This document shows positions 1 through 5,808 of a DNA stretch of 12,405 nucleotides, piece after piece. Below the pieces are notes generated by a model, which saw only the letters and a list, made by a program, of their open reading frames with translations, was not told the DNA's origin and ran no database searches. Made by a program: the position numbers and the translations under genes. The first letter of the stretch is position 1. Each line of letters starts with the position of its first letter. Source of the stretch: Clostridia bacterium (GTDB lineage Bacteria > Bacillota_A > Clostridia > Christensenellales > Aristaeellaceae); the NCBI GenBank assembly GCA_017432405.1, contig JAFRJF010000095.1:1-12405 (forward strand), written 5' to 3'.

Positions 1-44
1 TGATGTACGTCCATTCCGATGTAAACTGTGGTATGATCTTTCAT
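1..44 (-). CDS. IS110-family transposase, N-terminal fragment (runs off the left edge)
   Basis: The reverse strand reads MKDHTTVYIGMDVH and then leaves the window. A short hydrophobic strand followed by G-M-D-V-H is the usual opening of IS110-family transposases. The Asp is the first acidic residue of their RuvC-like DEDD domain. Those enzymes cut and rejoin DNA for transposition, guided in known members by a bridge RNA made from the element's own non-coding end. The ATG at 44-42 is preceded, 8 nt upstream, by GGGAGG (complement of 53-58), a strong ribosome-binding site. A sigma-A promoter lies about 60 nt further upstream. Only 14 residues are visible, so the IS110 or IS1111 subgroup, the second catalytic domain and the intactness of the gene cannot be judged. 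Family call by pattern recognition only. Confidence 0.68.
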   Translation of the reverse strand, partial: MKDHTTVYIGMDVH

Positions 45-45
45 G

Positions 46-149
46 TGTAGTACCTCCCTTTTGTATGCGGTAATCCCTGTCCTTGGTTTGTTTTCCTCTT
101 ACCATTATACAGGTAAATCCACGATTTGTACATCCGTGGGGGTACTACA
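46..149 (-). promoter_or_regulatory. Inverted repeat that can mask the transposase ribosome-binding site
   Basis: Positions 46-57 contain the transposase ribosome-binding site. They are complementary to 138-149, with 11 of 12 positions pairing. The distal arm lies upstream of the element's own promoter. Only RNA that enters from outside the element would carry both arms and could fold over the ribosome-binding site. Transcripts from the internal promoter, starting near 97, would lack the distal arm. Such shielding from read-through transcription is known for other insertion sequences. Its operation here is inferred. Confidence 0.45.
104..132 (-). promoter_or_regulatory. Promoter of the IS110 transposase
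   Basis: On the minus strand TGTACA (complement of 127-132) is followed after exactly 17 nt by a perfect TATAAT (complement of 104-109). The predicted transcript starts near 97, giving a leader of about 50 nt before the transposase ATG. A 5-bp hairpin, CCACG at 119-123 with CGTGG at 135-139, overlaps the -35 box. Confidence 0.65.
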
Positions 150-221
150 TATTATCTTTTGGAGACCGCACCGCCTTAAGTTGATGACATTGCCCTTTGA
201 ACGATGAACCTTATGACCTGA

Positions 222-323
222 GGCTGTTTCAAATCACATTTTTTAGATTCGCTATGAGCGCTGTAGCGGCAGCTTGCTGCCGCTACAGCTGCGTTTGCCT
301 GCGATTAGGTGTTTTGAAACAGC
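222..323. repeat. Nested palindrome, MITE-like element
   Basis: An outer inverted repeat of 11 perfect base pairs, GCTGTTTCAAA at 223-233 and its complement at 313-323, encloses an inner perfect 14-bp hairpin, 260-273 with 276-289, with a 2-nt loop. GGCTGTTTCAAA-type ends are reminiscent of transposon termini in Firmicutes, so a short non-autonomous element is a reasonable reading. A run of six T follows the right arm at 324-329, so it could also act as a plus-strand terminator. No clear target-site duplication was seen. The surrounding stretch 45-471 holds no credible gene, only the IS leader, this repeat and the next operon's promoter. Confidence 0.55.
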
Positions 324-378
324 TTTTTTGCGCATGTGTATCCCTGAAAAAACAACAGATCTGACAATGATATTAGCA

Positions 379-407
379 TTGACTAATTTATGGCTAAACC
401 ATATAAT
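379..407 (+). promoter_or_regulatory. Promoter of the Fe-S/flavoprotein operon
   Basis: TTGACT at 379-384, a 17-nt spacer and a perfect TATAAT at 402-407 make a near-consensus sigma-A promoter. Transcription should start around 414, leaving a 5' UTR of about 58 nt. Confidence 0.8.
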
Positions 408-423
408 ATATATAAATACTATA

Positions 424-440
424 CGTGTATACTATACACG
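424..440. promoter_or_regulatory. Possible repressor operator
   Basis: A perfect 8-bp inverted repeat, CGTGTATA and TATACACG around a single central C, lies just downstream of the predicted transcription start. ACTATAC also occurs as a direct repeat at 418-424 and 431-437. This is the size and position expected for a dimeric TetR- or GntR-type repressor site. No regulator gene is visible in the window, so the binding protein is unknown. Confidence 0.4.
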
Positions 441-471
441 AACAAATAAACCAAGCGAGGAGGAGTATTCC

Positions 472-2160
472 ATGAGCACGATCAAGATCAAACAGGAAGG
501 ATCCCTGGAATACACGCTGGATCGCGGCTATGTGGCCAAGGTTGATACTTCAAAGTGCGTCAACTGCGGCACCTGCCGGGAGAGCTGTCCCGTTGAGGCC
601 ATCGAGGAGGCCCAGCGCTGGATCTGCCGCGTGTGTCCCGAGTGTACCGACCAGCCGGTGATGCGCCTGGCGGACATCGACGCCTTCTGCACCAAGCAGT
701 CCTGCACCACGGCCTGCCCCTTGGGCATCAGCCCCCAGGGCTACATCGGCCTGGCCCGCAGCGGCAAGAACGAAGAAGCCTTCAGGATCATCTGGGAAAA
801 GAACCCCCTGCCGTCCGTCTGTTCCCACATCTGCCACCATCCCTGCGAGCAGGTCTGCAAGCGCGGCGTGCTGGTGGACGAGCCCATGGCCATCCGGGGC
901 ATCAAGCGCTACCTGGATGAAAATGTCGAATACACCCGCCCGAAGTACCCGAGGCTGCACGACGAGCGCGTGGCCGTCATCGGCGCGGGCCCGGCGGGCC
1001 TGTCCGCGGGCCACTTCCTCTCCACCCTGGGCTATGACGTGACGGTTTTCGAGGCCAACAACGAGCCCGGCGGCATGCTGGTGCGCGCGATACCGGAGTT
1101 CCGGCTGGATCGCGACGCGGTGCGCAAGGACATCGAAAAGCTTGAAGAAGCCGGCCTGGACATACGCTGCGCGTCCCCCCTGGGCAAGGCCCAGATCAAG
1201 GCGCTGCAGGCGGAGTACGACGCCATCGTCGTCGCCGCGGGCACGCCCCACGGCAAGGAGATCACCTGGGTGCCGAAGTGGAACTACGACGCCGTGTACA
1301 CCGCCATCCAGTTCATGGACTTCGCCAACAACGACCAGGATACCTATCGCATGCCCCACCAGAACTTCGTGGTGGAAGGCCGGGAGGGCGTCGTCATCGG
1401 CGGCGGCTCCGTGGCTATGGATACCGCCCGCACGGCGCTGCGCCTGGGCGCGAAGAAGGTCACCGTGGTCTGTCTTGAAGAGGGCGAATACGTGCCCGCC
1501 CACAAGTGGGAGAGGGACGAGGCCGCCGAGGAGGGCGTGGTCTTCATGGAGGGCTACAGTCCGAAGGCTTATACCGGCCGCGTGAACACCCTGGAGGGCA
1601 TCGACTTTGTGAAGGTCACCAACTTTGCCAAGGACGAGAATGGCAAGATTAGCTTCGAGATCGACGACAACCAGCTGGTGCACATCCCCGTGCAGTTCTG
1701 CATCGTGGCCATCGGCCAGTACGCCGATCCCATCTTCCCCGAGGCGGACGGCGAGAACGTGTTCTATGCCGGCGACATCGCGGGCGGCGCCTGCTCGGTC
1801 ATCGACGCGCTGGCCAGCGGCCGCAAGGCGGCCTTCGACGTGGACGCCGCCATCCAGCAGCGCGTGCTGCGCAACGCGGCGATCGGCCACAAGCTGGTGG
1901 CCGGCCCGATGGAGGAGAAGATCTATCCCTGCAACCGCCGCAAGACCCGCCATCACGAGCGCCCGATGCAGGCGGTCGAAGACAGGCTGAAGAACTTCGA
2001 CGACGTGGAGATCACCTATACCGCAAAGCAGGTGCGGCAGGAAGAGCTGCGCTGCCTGGGCTGCGGCTACGCGCTGATCGATCCCGAGAAGTGCATCGGC
2101 TGCGGCGTGTGCCAGAAGCTGTGCCCGAAGGGCGACGTCATTTCCATGGTGAGAAAGTAA
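472..2160 (+). CDS. GltD-like NAD(P)H/FAD oxidoreductase with N- and C-terminal [4Fe-4S] domains
   Basis: The product has 562 residues. The start is the ATG at 472, preceded by GCGAGGAGGAG at the right distance. An upstream in-frame ATG would force translation through a palindrome and the promoter. A ferredoxin motif CxxCxxCxxxC (C29, C32, C35, C39) comes first. The Cys-rich dihydropyrimidine-dehydrogenase/GltD-type domain follows, with C117, C121, C125 and C129. An FAD site GAGPAG is at 171-176 and an NAD(P) site GGGSVA at 310-315. A second ferredoxin-like tail has C528, C531, C541, C544, C547 and C551. Relatives such as the glutamate synthase small subunit and NfnB pass electrons from NAD(P)H through FAD to Fe-S clusters. 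No GltB-type large subunit is nearby, so glutamate synthesis is unlikely. The next gene, 13 nt downstream, is the probable electron acceptor. The function of the domains is secure; the physiological substrate is not. Confidence 0.9.
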   Translation: MSTIKIKQEGSLEYTLDRGYVAKVDTSKCVNCGTCRESCPVEAIEEAQRWICRVCPECTDQPVMRLADIDAFCTKQSCTTACPLGISPQGYIGLARSGKNEEAFRIIWEKNPLPSVCSHICHHPCEQVCKRGVLVDEPMAIRGIKRYLDENVEYTRPKYPRLHDERVAVIGAGPAGLSAGHFLSTLGYDVTVFEANNEPGGMLVRAIPEFRLDRDAVRKDIEKLEEAGLDIRCASPLGKAQIKALQAEYDAIVVAAGTPHGKEITWVPKWNYDAVYTAIQFMDFANNDQDTYRMPHQNFVVEGREGVVIGGGSVAMDTARTALRLGAKKVTVVCLEEGEYVPAHKWERDEAAEEGVVFMEGYSPKAYTGRVNTLEGIDFVKVTNFAKDENGKISFEIDDNQLVHIPVQFCIVAIGQYADPIFPEADGENVFYAGDIAGGACSVIDALASGRKAAFDVDAAIQQRVLRNAAIGHKLVAGPMEEKIYPCNRRKTRHHERPMQAVEDRLKNFDDVEITYTAKQVRQEELRCLGCGYALIDPEKCIGCGVCQKLCPKGDVISMVRK

Positions 2161-2173
2161 GGAGGGCAGTCAG

Positions 2174-3397
2174 ATGAATAAGATCAAGAGAACGGCACTG
2201 GTCGTCGGCGCAGGCCCTGGCGGCAGCACTGCGGCATACTATCTGGCCAAGCTCGGCGTCGACGTCCTGTTCGTGGATAAGGAGACCTGGCCCCGCGACA
2301 AGATCTGCGGCGGCGTGTACGTCCCGGCGCTCTATCCCATGCTGAAGGAAATGGGCGCGTTTGACAATATGATGAAGTACCAGGCGTGCTCCATCACCGA
2401 ATTCCGCCTCATCGACCGCGACGAGGACTACGTGGACATGAAGACCGAGCCGGCCATGATCGCCACCCGGCGCTTCACAGACGACTGGATCCGCCGCGCG
2501 GCCATCAAGGAGGGCGCGGATTTCATGGAGAACTACGAGGCCACCGGCCTCATCATACGCAAGGGCGTGGTCAAGGGCGTGCACGGCCTGTACCACAACC
2601 AGGATATGGACATCGAGGCGGACATCACCGTCATTGCCAACGGCTCCCACAGCGAGCTGACCCGCCAGCTGGGCCTGTTCCCGGACGACCCCGACCTGAC
2701 CATGTATTGCTTCCGCGCCTACCTGGACGGCGTGGAGGGCCTGGCTCCCCACATGGCCGAGGAGTACTACGTGCCCATGGGCCTGAATGGCTGGAGCCCG
2801 ATCTGCACCACCTGGCTGAACCCCCACTACGGCGGAAAGCAGGCGGTCCTGGGCCTCACCATCACCGAAAAGGCGCTGCGCGACACCGGCCTGTCCTCCA
2901 TGGAGTTCTATGAGTACTGGCGCGACAACACCAAATTCGGCCACGAGCGCCTGAAGAACGCCACCCTGATCGACAAGTTCCGCGGCTGGCGGCTGCCTGG
3001 CTCCCGCAAGCTGGGCAACGGCGTGGTGCCCGGCGCCATCGCCATCGGCGATGCCATCGGCGCGGCCGAGTGCGCCTTCGAGTACGGCATCCCCTCCGCC
3101 ATGACCGGCGGCATGATCGCCGCCCAGGTCATCGCCCAGTGCGCCGCGAAGGACGACTTCTCCTTCGAGGCCACCAGCGTCTACCAGAAGCTGGCGGAGA
3201 ACGCGCTGAACCCCAGCCTCGGCTTCAACGCACTGTTCCGCGACGAGCTGCTGAACAAGGAAGACGTGATGAAGGACTTCTTCAGGTACGTCAAGGCCCA
3301 GAAGGACTATCCGAACATCATGTTCGGCGACACCGCCGCCAAGTACATGATGGAGGTCCTGCACCTGGATCTCGGCGGCAACAAGAGCAATCAGTAG
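2174..3397 (+). CDS. Geranylgeranyl-reductase-family FAD-dependent oxidoreductase
   Basis: The product has 407 residues and the ATG at 2174 has an AAGGAGGG site upstream. A Rossmann FAD site VGAGPGG is at 11-17. RDKICGG at 41-47 matches the Cys-Gly-Gly region next to the flavin in geranylgeranyl reductases, and GDAIG at 292-296 is the second FAD-contacting motif. Family members saturate isoprenoid double bonds in archaeal lipids, chlorophyll or menaquinone side chains. They usually take electrons from ferredoxin or an unidentified donor. The PxxYxWxFP substrate-pocket motif of archaeal enzymes is not evident, so the substrate may differ. No membrane segment was seen. It is co-transcribed with the Fe-S oxidoreductase, which suggests that protein is its reductase. 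The cofactor and family call is fairly sure; the reaction is inferred. Confidence 0.82.
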   Translation: MNKIKRTALVVGAGPGGSTAAYYLAKLGVDVLFVDKETWPRDKICGGVYVPALYPMLKEMGAFDNMMKYQACSITEFRLIDRDEDYVDMKTEPAMIATRRFTDDWIRRAAIKEGADFMENYEATGLIIRKGVVKGVHGLYHNQDMDIEADITVIANGSHSELTRQLGLFPDDPDLTMYCFRAYLDGVEGLAPHMAEEYYVPMGLNGWSPICTTWLNPHYGGKQAVLGLTITEKALRDTGLSSMEFYEYWRDNTKFGHERLKNATLIDKFRGWRLPGSRKLGNGVVPGAIAIGDAIGAAECAFEYGIPSAMTGGMIAAQVIAQCAAKDDFSFEATSVYQKLAENALNPSLGFNALFRDELLNKEDVMKDFFRYVKAQKDYPNIMFGDTAAKYMMEVLHLDLGGNKSNQ

Positions 3398-3407
3398 GAT
3401 GATACAT

Positions 3408-3448
3408 TATACAGGCGCCCGCGGGTCAGACCCGCTGGCGCCTGTATA
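3408..3448. terminator. Long hairpin between convergent genes
   Basis: Arms 3408-3426 and 3430-3448 pair over 19 positions with one mismatch (3420/3436) around a 3-nt loop. It lies 10 nt after one stop codon and 10 nt before the stop of the convergent hydrolase, so it fits a shared bidirectional 3' end. It lacks a T-tract on either side, so termination may be weak or the hairpin may mainly protect 3' ends. Confidence 0.6.
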
Positions 3449-3458
3449 TGCTTGCGGC

Positions 3459-4343
3459 TTACATTTTAAAGAACCGGATCATGTCCTCGTTGGCTTGTAT
3501 ACTCTCCGGATACTCGGGATGCAGCACGTTGAACACGTGGTCCAGCTTCCGCTCCGGGCTGGCATATTCCCGGTATTCGTGGGGGATGCCCTTCCCCGTC
3601 ATGTATTCGTGCATCTGCTGCGTGTGGGTGTAGAGCAGGGAATCGGTGGGCGAGGTGCAGAACCAGACTCGCGGATAGCCGCCCGTCATGTAATACTCGT
3701 AGGAGGAATGGCGGACGTATGCCTTGTCGAAGGTGTATTTGTGGAGGATGAAGTAGAGCATTCGCGCGGAGAGGTTGGGCGGCAGCAGTCGCCAGTCAAA
3801 GCTGCCCTCCGGGCAGGATGCGGCATAGCCGGCGACGGGGAAGGGCGGCTTGCGGACGTGGAAGAAATCCGCGGACCTGCCGGTGGTGAACATGGCCGCG
3901 GCGAGCAGCACAAAGTGGCCGCCCGCGCTGTCCCCGGTGAGGCAGACGCGGGAGGTGTCAAAGCCGTATTCCACCTTGTGTGCATCGGTCCATTCAAGGA
4001 CGTCGACCAGCTCGTTGAGGATCACGCCGATATCCCCCTCCGGGCACAGCGTGTAGTTCATGTTGACCACGCGAAAGCCCCTGCTGGCGAGGTATTGCCC
4101 GTGCTGGGCGTTGATCTCTTTGTTGCAGGAAATATAGCCGCCGCCGTGCATTTCAACGATCACGGGCAGCGGGGCGCGGCCCTGAACGGGCGCATAGACG
4201 TCCAACAGGTGCTCCGCCCTGCCGTCCCCGAGGTAGGGGATGTCCCTCATAATATGAACCCCGTAGGGGTTGGGATTGGCGGCAATGCGCGGCGCGTTGG
4301 CCCGGGTCTGGGCCTCTCTAACGATGTGGATAATTGGATTCAT
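3459..4343 (-). CDS. Alpha/beta hydrolase (HSL/BD-FAE-type esterase)
   Basis: The product has 294 residues. The HGGG oxyanion motif is at 66-69. The nucleophile elbow GDSAGG contains Ser139. A plausible acid is Asp234 in SPTDSLL, and the catalytic His is His269 in LDHVFNV. The triad is therefore complete and in family order. No signal peptide or membrane segment is seen, so it is probably cytoplasmic. Such enzymes cleave carboxylic esters, for example acetyl or feruloyl esters on sugars or short acyl esters. The substrate cannot be read from sequence. The ATG at 4343 has only a weak purine-rich site upstream. It is transcribed alone from a strong promoter 108 nt upstream with a structured leader. 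The family call is secure. Confidence 0.88.
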   Translation of the reverse strand: MNPIIHIVREAQTRANAPRIAANPNPYGVHIMRDIPYLGDGRAEHLLDVYAPVQGRAPLPVIVEMHGGGYISCNKEINAQHGQYLASRGFRVVNMNYTLCPEGDIGVILNELVDVLEWTDAHKVEYGFDTSRVCLTGDSAGGHFVLLAAAMFTTGRSADFFHVRKPPFPVAGYAASCPEGSFDWRLLPPNLSARMLYFILHKYTFDKAYVRHSSYEYYMTGGYPRVWFCTSPTDSLLYTHTQQMHEYMTGKGIPHEYREYASPERKLDHVFNVLHPEYPESIQANEDMIRFFKM

Positions 4344-4444
4344 GGCTTTTCAGGATTTTTAAGCTCTCTTCAGCATCATGCAGAACCGTCTTTAGCCCGT
4401 AAGCTGTGTGAACCGGCCAATCACCGGCCGGGCGGGCTTTTCTG
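4344..4444 (-). promoter_or_regulatory. Structured 5' leader of the hydrolase mRNA
   Basis: Between the predicted start site near 4444 and the ATG at 4343, the RNA can form a closing stem, AGCCCG with CGGGCT, around an inner CCGGCC/GGCCGG stem with a 7-nt loop, spanning about 4395-4440. A second hairpin near 4370-4386 pairs 7 of 8 positions. The leader matches no riboswitch class I know. Read on the plus strand, the larger structure is followed by TTTT and could also act as a terminator. Confidence 0.35.
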
Positions 4445-4450
4445 ACCGAT

Positions 4451-4479
4451 ATTATACCATGTGACAGGGGTCTTTTCAA
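4451..4479 (-). promoter_or_regulatory. Promoter of the alpha/beta hydrolase
   Basis: On the minus strand TTGAAA (complement of 4474-4479), a 17-nt spacer and TATAAT (complement of 4451-4456) form a near-perfect sigma-A promoter. It also carries a TGn extension before the -10 box. Confidence 0.75.
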
Positions 4480-4480
4480 T

Positions 4481-4612
4481 CTTTTCACCGTGGGCATCAC
4501 CGTGGCCTACACGGTGCTGGCGATGGTCATGACGGTGCTGATGATACAGGTGATTGTGTATTGCATAAAGCCGGATGATGGTGGTATAATGGTGTTAACA
4601 ATATATCCGTGA
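4481..4612 (+). pseudogene. Possible 3' remnant of a membrane-protein gene
   Basis: From 4481 the frame reads a hydrophobic helix, roughly TVGITVAYTVLAMVMTVLMI, then a short tail ending at TGA 4610-4612. Nineteen successive codons from 4487 end in G or C, as in the real genes nearby, which is unusual for intergenic DNA. There is no convincing start or ribosome-binding site, and the stretch overlaps two predicted promoters. It therefore looks like a decayed fragment, not a working gene. Chance openness of GC-rich DNA remains possible. Confidence 0.3.
4561..4590 (+). promoter_or_regulatory. Promoter of the small ORF and P1-family peptidase
   Basis: An extended -10 element, TGGTATAAT ending at 4590, has a weak -35 match TTGCAT at 4561-4566 and an 18-nt spacer. 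The predicted start site is near 4597, about 53 nt before the small ORF. It diverges from the hydrolase promoter about 100 nt away. Confidence 0.55.
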
Positions 4613-4649
4613 TACCCGCGGGCTGCCGGATTCAAGAGGAGATGACGGT

Positions 4650-4739
4650 ATGAACGGCAAATGCTTCTGCATAGCGCTCTGCATCCTGCCGGCGACGCTC
4701 CTGATGCCGATGACTTCGATCGCGGAGGGGGGACTTTGA
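4650..4739 (+). CDS. Predicted 29-residue signal-peptide-like small protein
   Basis: The ATG at 4650 follows AAGAGGAG at a workable distance of 8 nt. The peptide starts MNGKCFCIALCILPATLLMP and ends soon after in AEGGL. It has one Lys, then a hydrophobic stretch with three Cys at positions 5, 7 and 11, which looks like a signal peptide or a very small membrane protein. The stop TGA at 4737-4739 sits one nucleotide before the peptidase ATG, and the peptidase ribosome-binding site lies inside this ORF, so the two would be translationally coupled. It could be a true small protein, a regulatory leader peptide or the remnant of a secreted protein. No homologue is recognised. Confidence 0.45.
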   Translation: MNGKCFCIALCILPATLLMPMTSIAEGGL

Positions 4740-4740
4740 C

Positions 4741-5712
4741 ATGCGTGAAATCCCAGTGACGGAGGTTGGACCGGTTTTCATCGGCCAAACCGAGAATGTG
4801 GAGGCCGCGACGGGCTGTACGGTGCTGATCGCGCCTAAGGGCATGCCCGCCGGGCTGGATGTGCGGGGCGGCGGTCCCGCCAGCCGTGAAAGCCAGCTGC
4901 TCAACCCGCTGATGGCCGCCCAGAGCATCCACGCCATCGTACTGGCCGGCGGCAGCGCCTACGGCCTGGGCGCGGCGAACGGGGTGATGGCGTATCTGGA
5001 GCAGCACGGCATCGGCTACGATACGGGTTATGCCCTGGTGCCCCTGGTGGCGCAGTCGGACATCTACGACCTGTCCGTGGGCGACGCTGCCGTGCGTCCG
5101 GACGCGGCCATGGGCTACGAAGCCGCCCGCCTGGCCATGGAAGCAGCAAATTACAGGGACGGCAACTATGGCGCGGGGTGCGGGGCCACCGTGGGCAAGC
5201 TGGCCGGGATGGACTGCTGCATGAAGTCCGGCATCGGAAGCTATGCCGTACAGCTCGGCGAACTGAAGCTCGGCGCCATCGTGGTCGTAAACGCCCTGGG
5301 GGACGTCTATGACTGGAAAACCGGACGGCAGATTGCAGGTATGCTGAACGAGGCAAAGGACGCTCTGCGCTCCAGCGCGGACTACATGCGTCAAAGCTAT
5401 GCCGTGGTCGACAATAAGTTCACCGGGAACACCACGGTTTGCGCCGTGCTCACGAACGCCCGTTTCAGGAAGGCCCAGCTGTGCAAGATCGCCGGCATGG
5501 CCCATGACGGCTATGCCCGCTCCATCAATCCCGTGCACACCTCTGCCGATGGCGACAGCATCTACGCGGTGTCGATCGGCGACGTCGCCGTAGATCAGGA
5601 TCTGGTGGGCGCGGTCTCGGCGGAGGTGGTCAGCGAGGCCATCATCCGCGCCGTGGAAAATGCCGAAGGCGCCTATGGATTCCCGGCGCTGCGGGACCTG
5701 GGCGGGAGATGA
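4741..5712 (+). CDS. P1-family (S58, DmpA/NylC-like) N-terminal-nucleophile peptidase
   Basis: The product has 323 residues, with ATG at 4741 after GCGGAGGGGGGA. Family marks are GGSAYGLGAANGVM at 70-83, GAGCGATVGK at 144-153, the processing site GNTT at 229-232 and HTSADGD at 266-272. Members are made as one chain that cuts itself into two subunits, and the freed Ser or Thr becomes the nucleophile. In NylC the cut is Asn-Thr. Here Asn230-Thr231 is the matching site, leaving subunits of about 230 and 93 residues. The family includes D-aminopeptidases, beta-peptidases and nylon-oligomer hydrolases, so the substrate is open. No signal peptide was seen. It is probably co-transcribed with the 29-codon ORF. 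Confidence 0.87.
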   Translation: MREIPVTEVGPVFIGQTENVEAATGCTVLIAPKGMPAGLDVRGGGPASRESQLLNPLMAAQSIHAIVLAGGSAYGLGAANGVMAYLEQHGIGYDTGYALVPLVAQSDIYDLSVGDAAVRPDAAMGYEAARLAMEAANYRDGNYGAGCGATVGKLAGMDCCMKSGIGSYAVQLGELKLGAIVVVNALGDVYDWKTGRQIAGMLNEAKDALRSSADYMRQSYAVVDNKFTGNTTVCAVLTNARFRKAQLCKIAGMAHDGYARSINPVHTSADGDSIYAVSIGDVAVDQDLVGAVSAEVVSEAIIRAVENAEGAYGFPALRDLGGR

Positions 5713-5745
5713 CAGTGAAACTCGGGTGCGCGTAATAATTTGTAG

Positions 5746-5775
5746 TGGACCTCAGATATGTAAATATGGTATAAT
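5746..5775 (+). promoter_or_regulatory. Promoter of the EAL-domain gene
   Basis: TGGACC at 5746-5751, an 18-nt spacer and an extended -10 TGGTATAAT ending at 5775 lie 33 nt before the ATG. The EAL gene therefore seems to be transcribed independently of the peptidase gene upstream. Confidence 0.65.
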
Positions 5776-5808
5776 CGTTGTATTAAATGGGGGAAGGGAC
5801 AGCTCCAC

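Noticed and set aside
274..471. 66-residue N-terminal extension of the Fe-S oxidoreductase
   Set aside because: It runs through the palindrome and the promoter, has no ribosome-binding site, and the family begins at about the ATG at 472.
550..1956. Long minus-strand open frame opposite the Fe-S oxidoreductase
   Set aside because: It is a shadow produced by GC-rich third positions. Its composition is low in complexity (His, Ala, Gly, Val), and the plus-strand frame has clear family motifs.
2138..3364. Minus-strand open frame opposite the GGR-like gene
   Set aside because: It mirrors the real gene, has skewed composition and shows no motif or start signal.
3399..4445. Plus-strand open frame opposite the alpha/beta hydrolase
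   Set aside because: It begins in the intergenic hairpin and mirrors a gene whose catalytic triad is intact.
4318..4500. 60-codon minus-strand frame upstream of the hydrolase
   Set aside because: It spans the hydrolase promoter and leader, overlaps the hydrolase start in another frame and lacks a ribosome-binding site.
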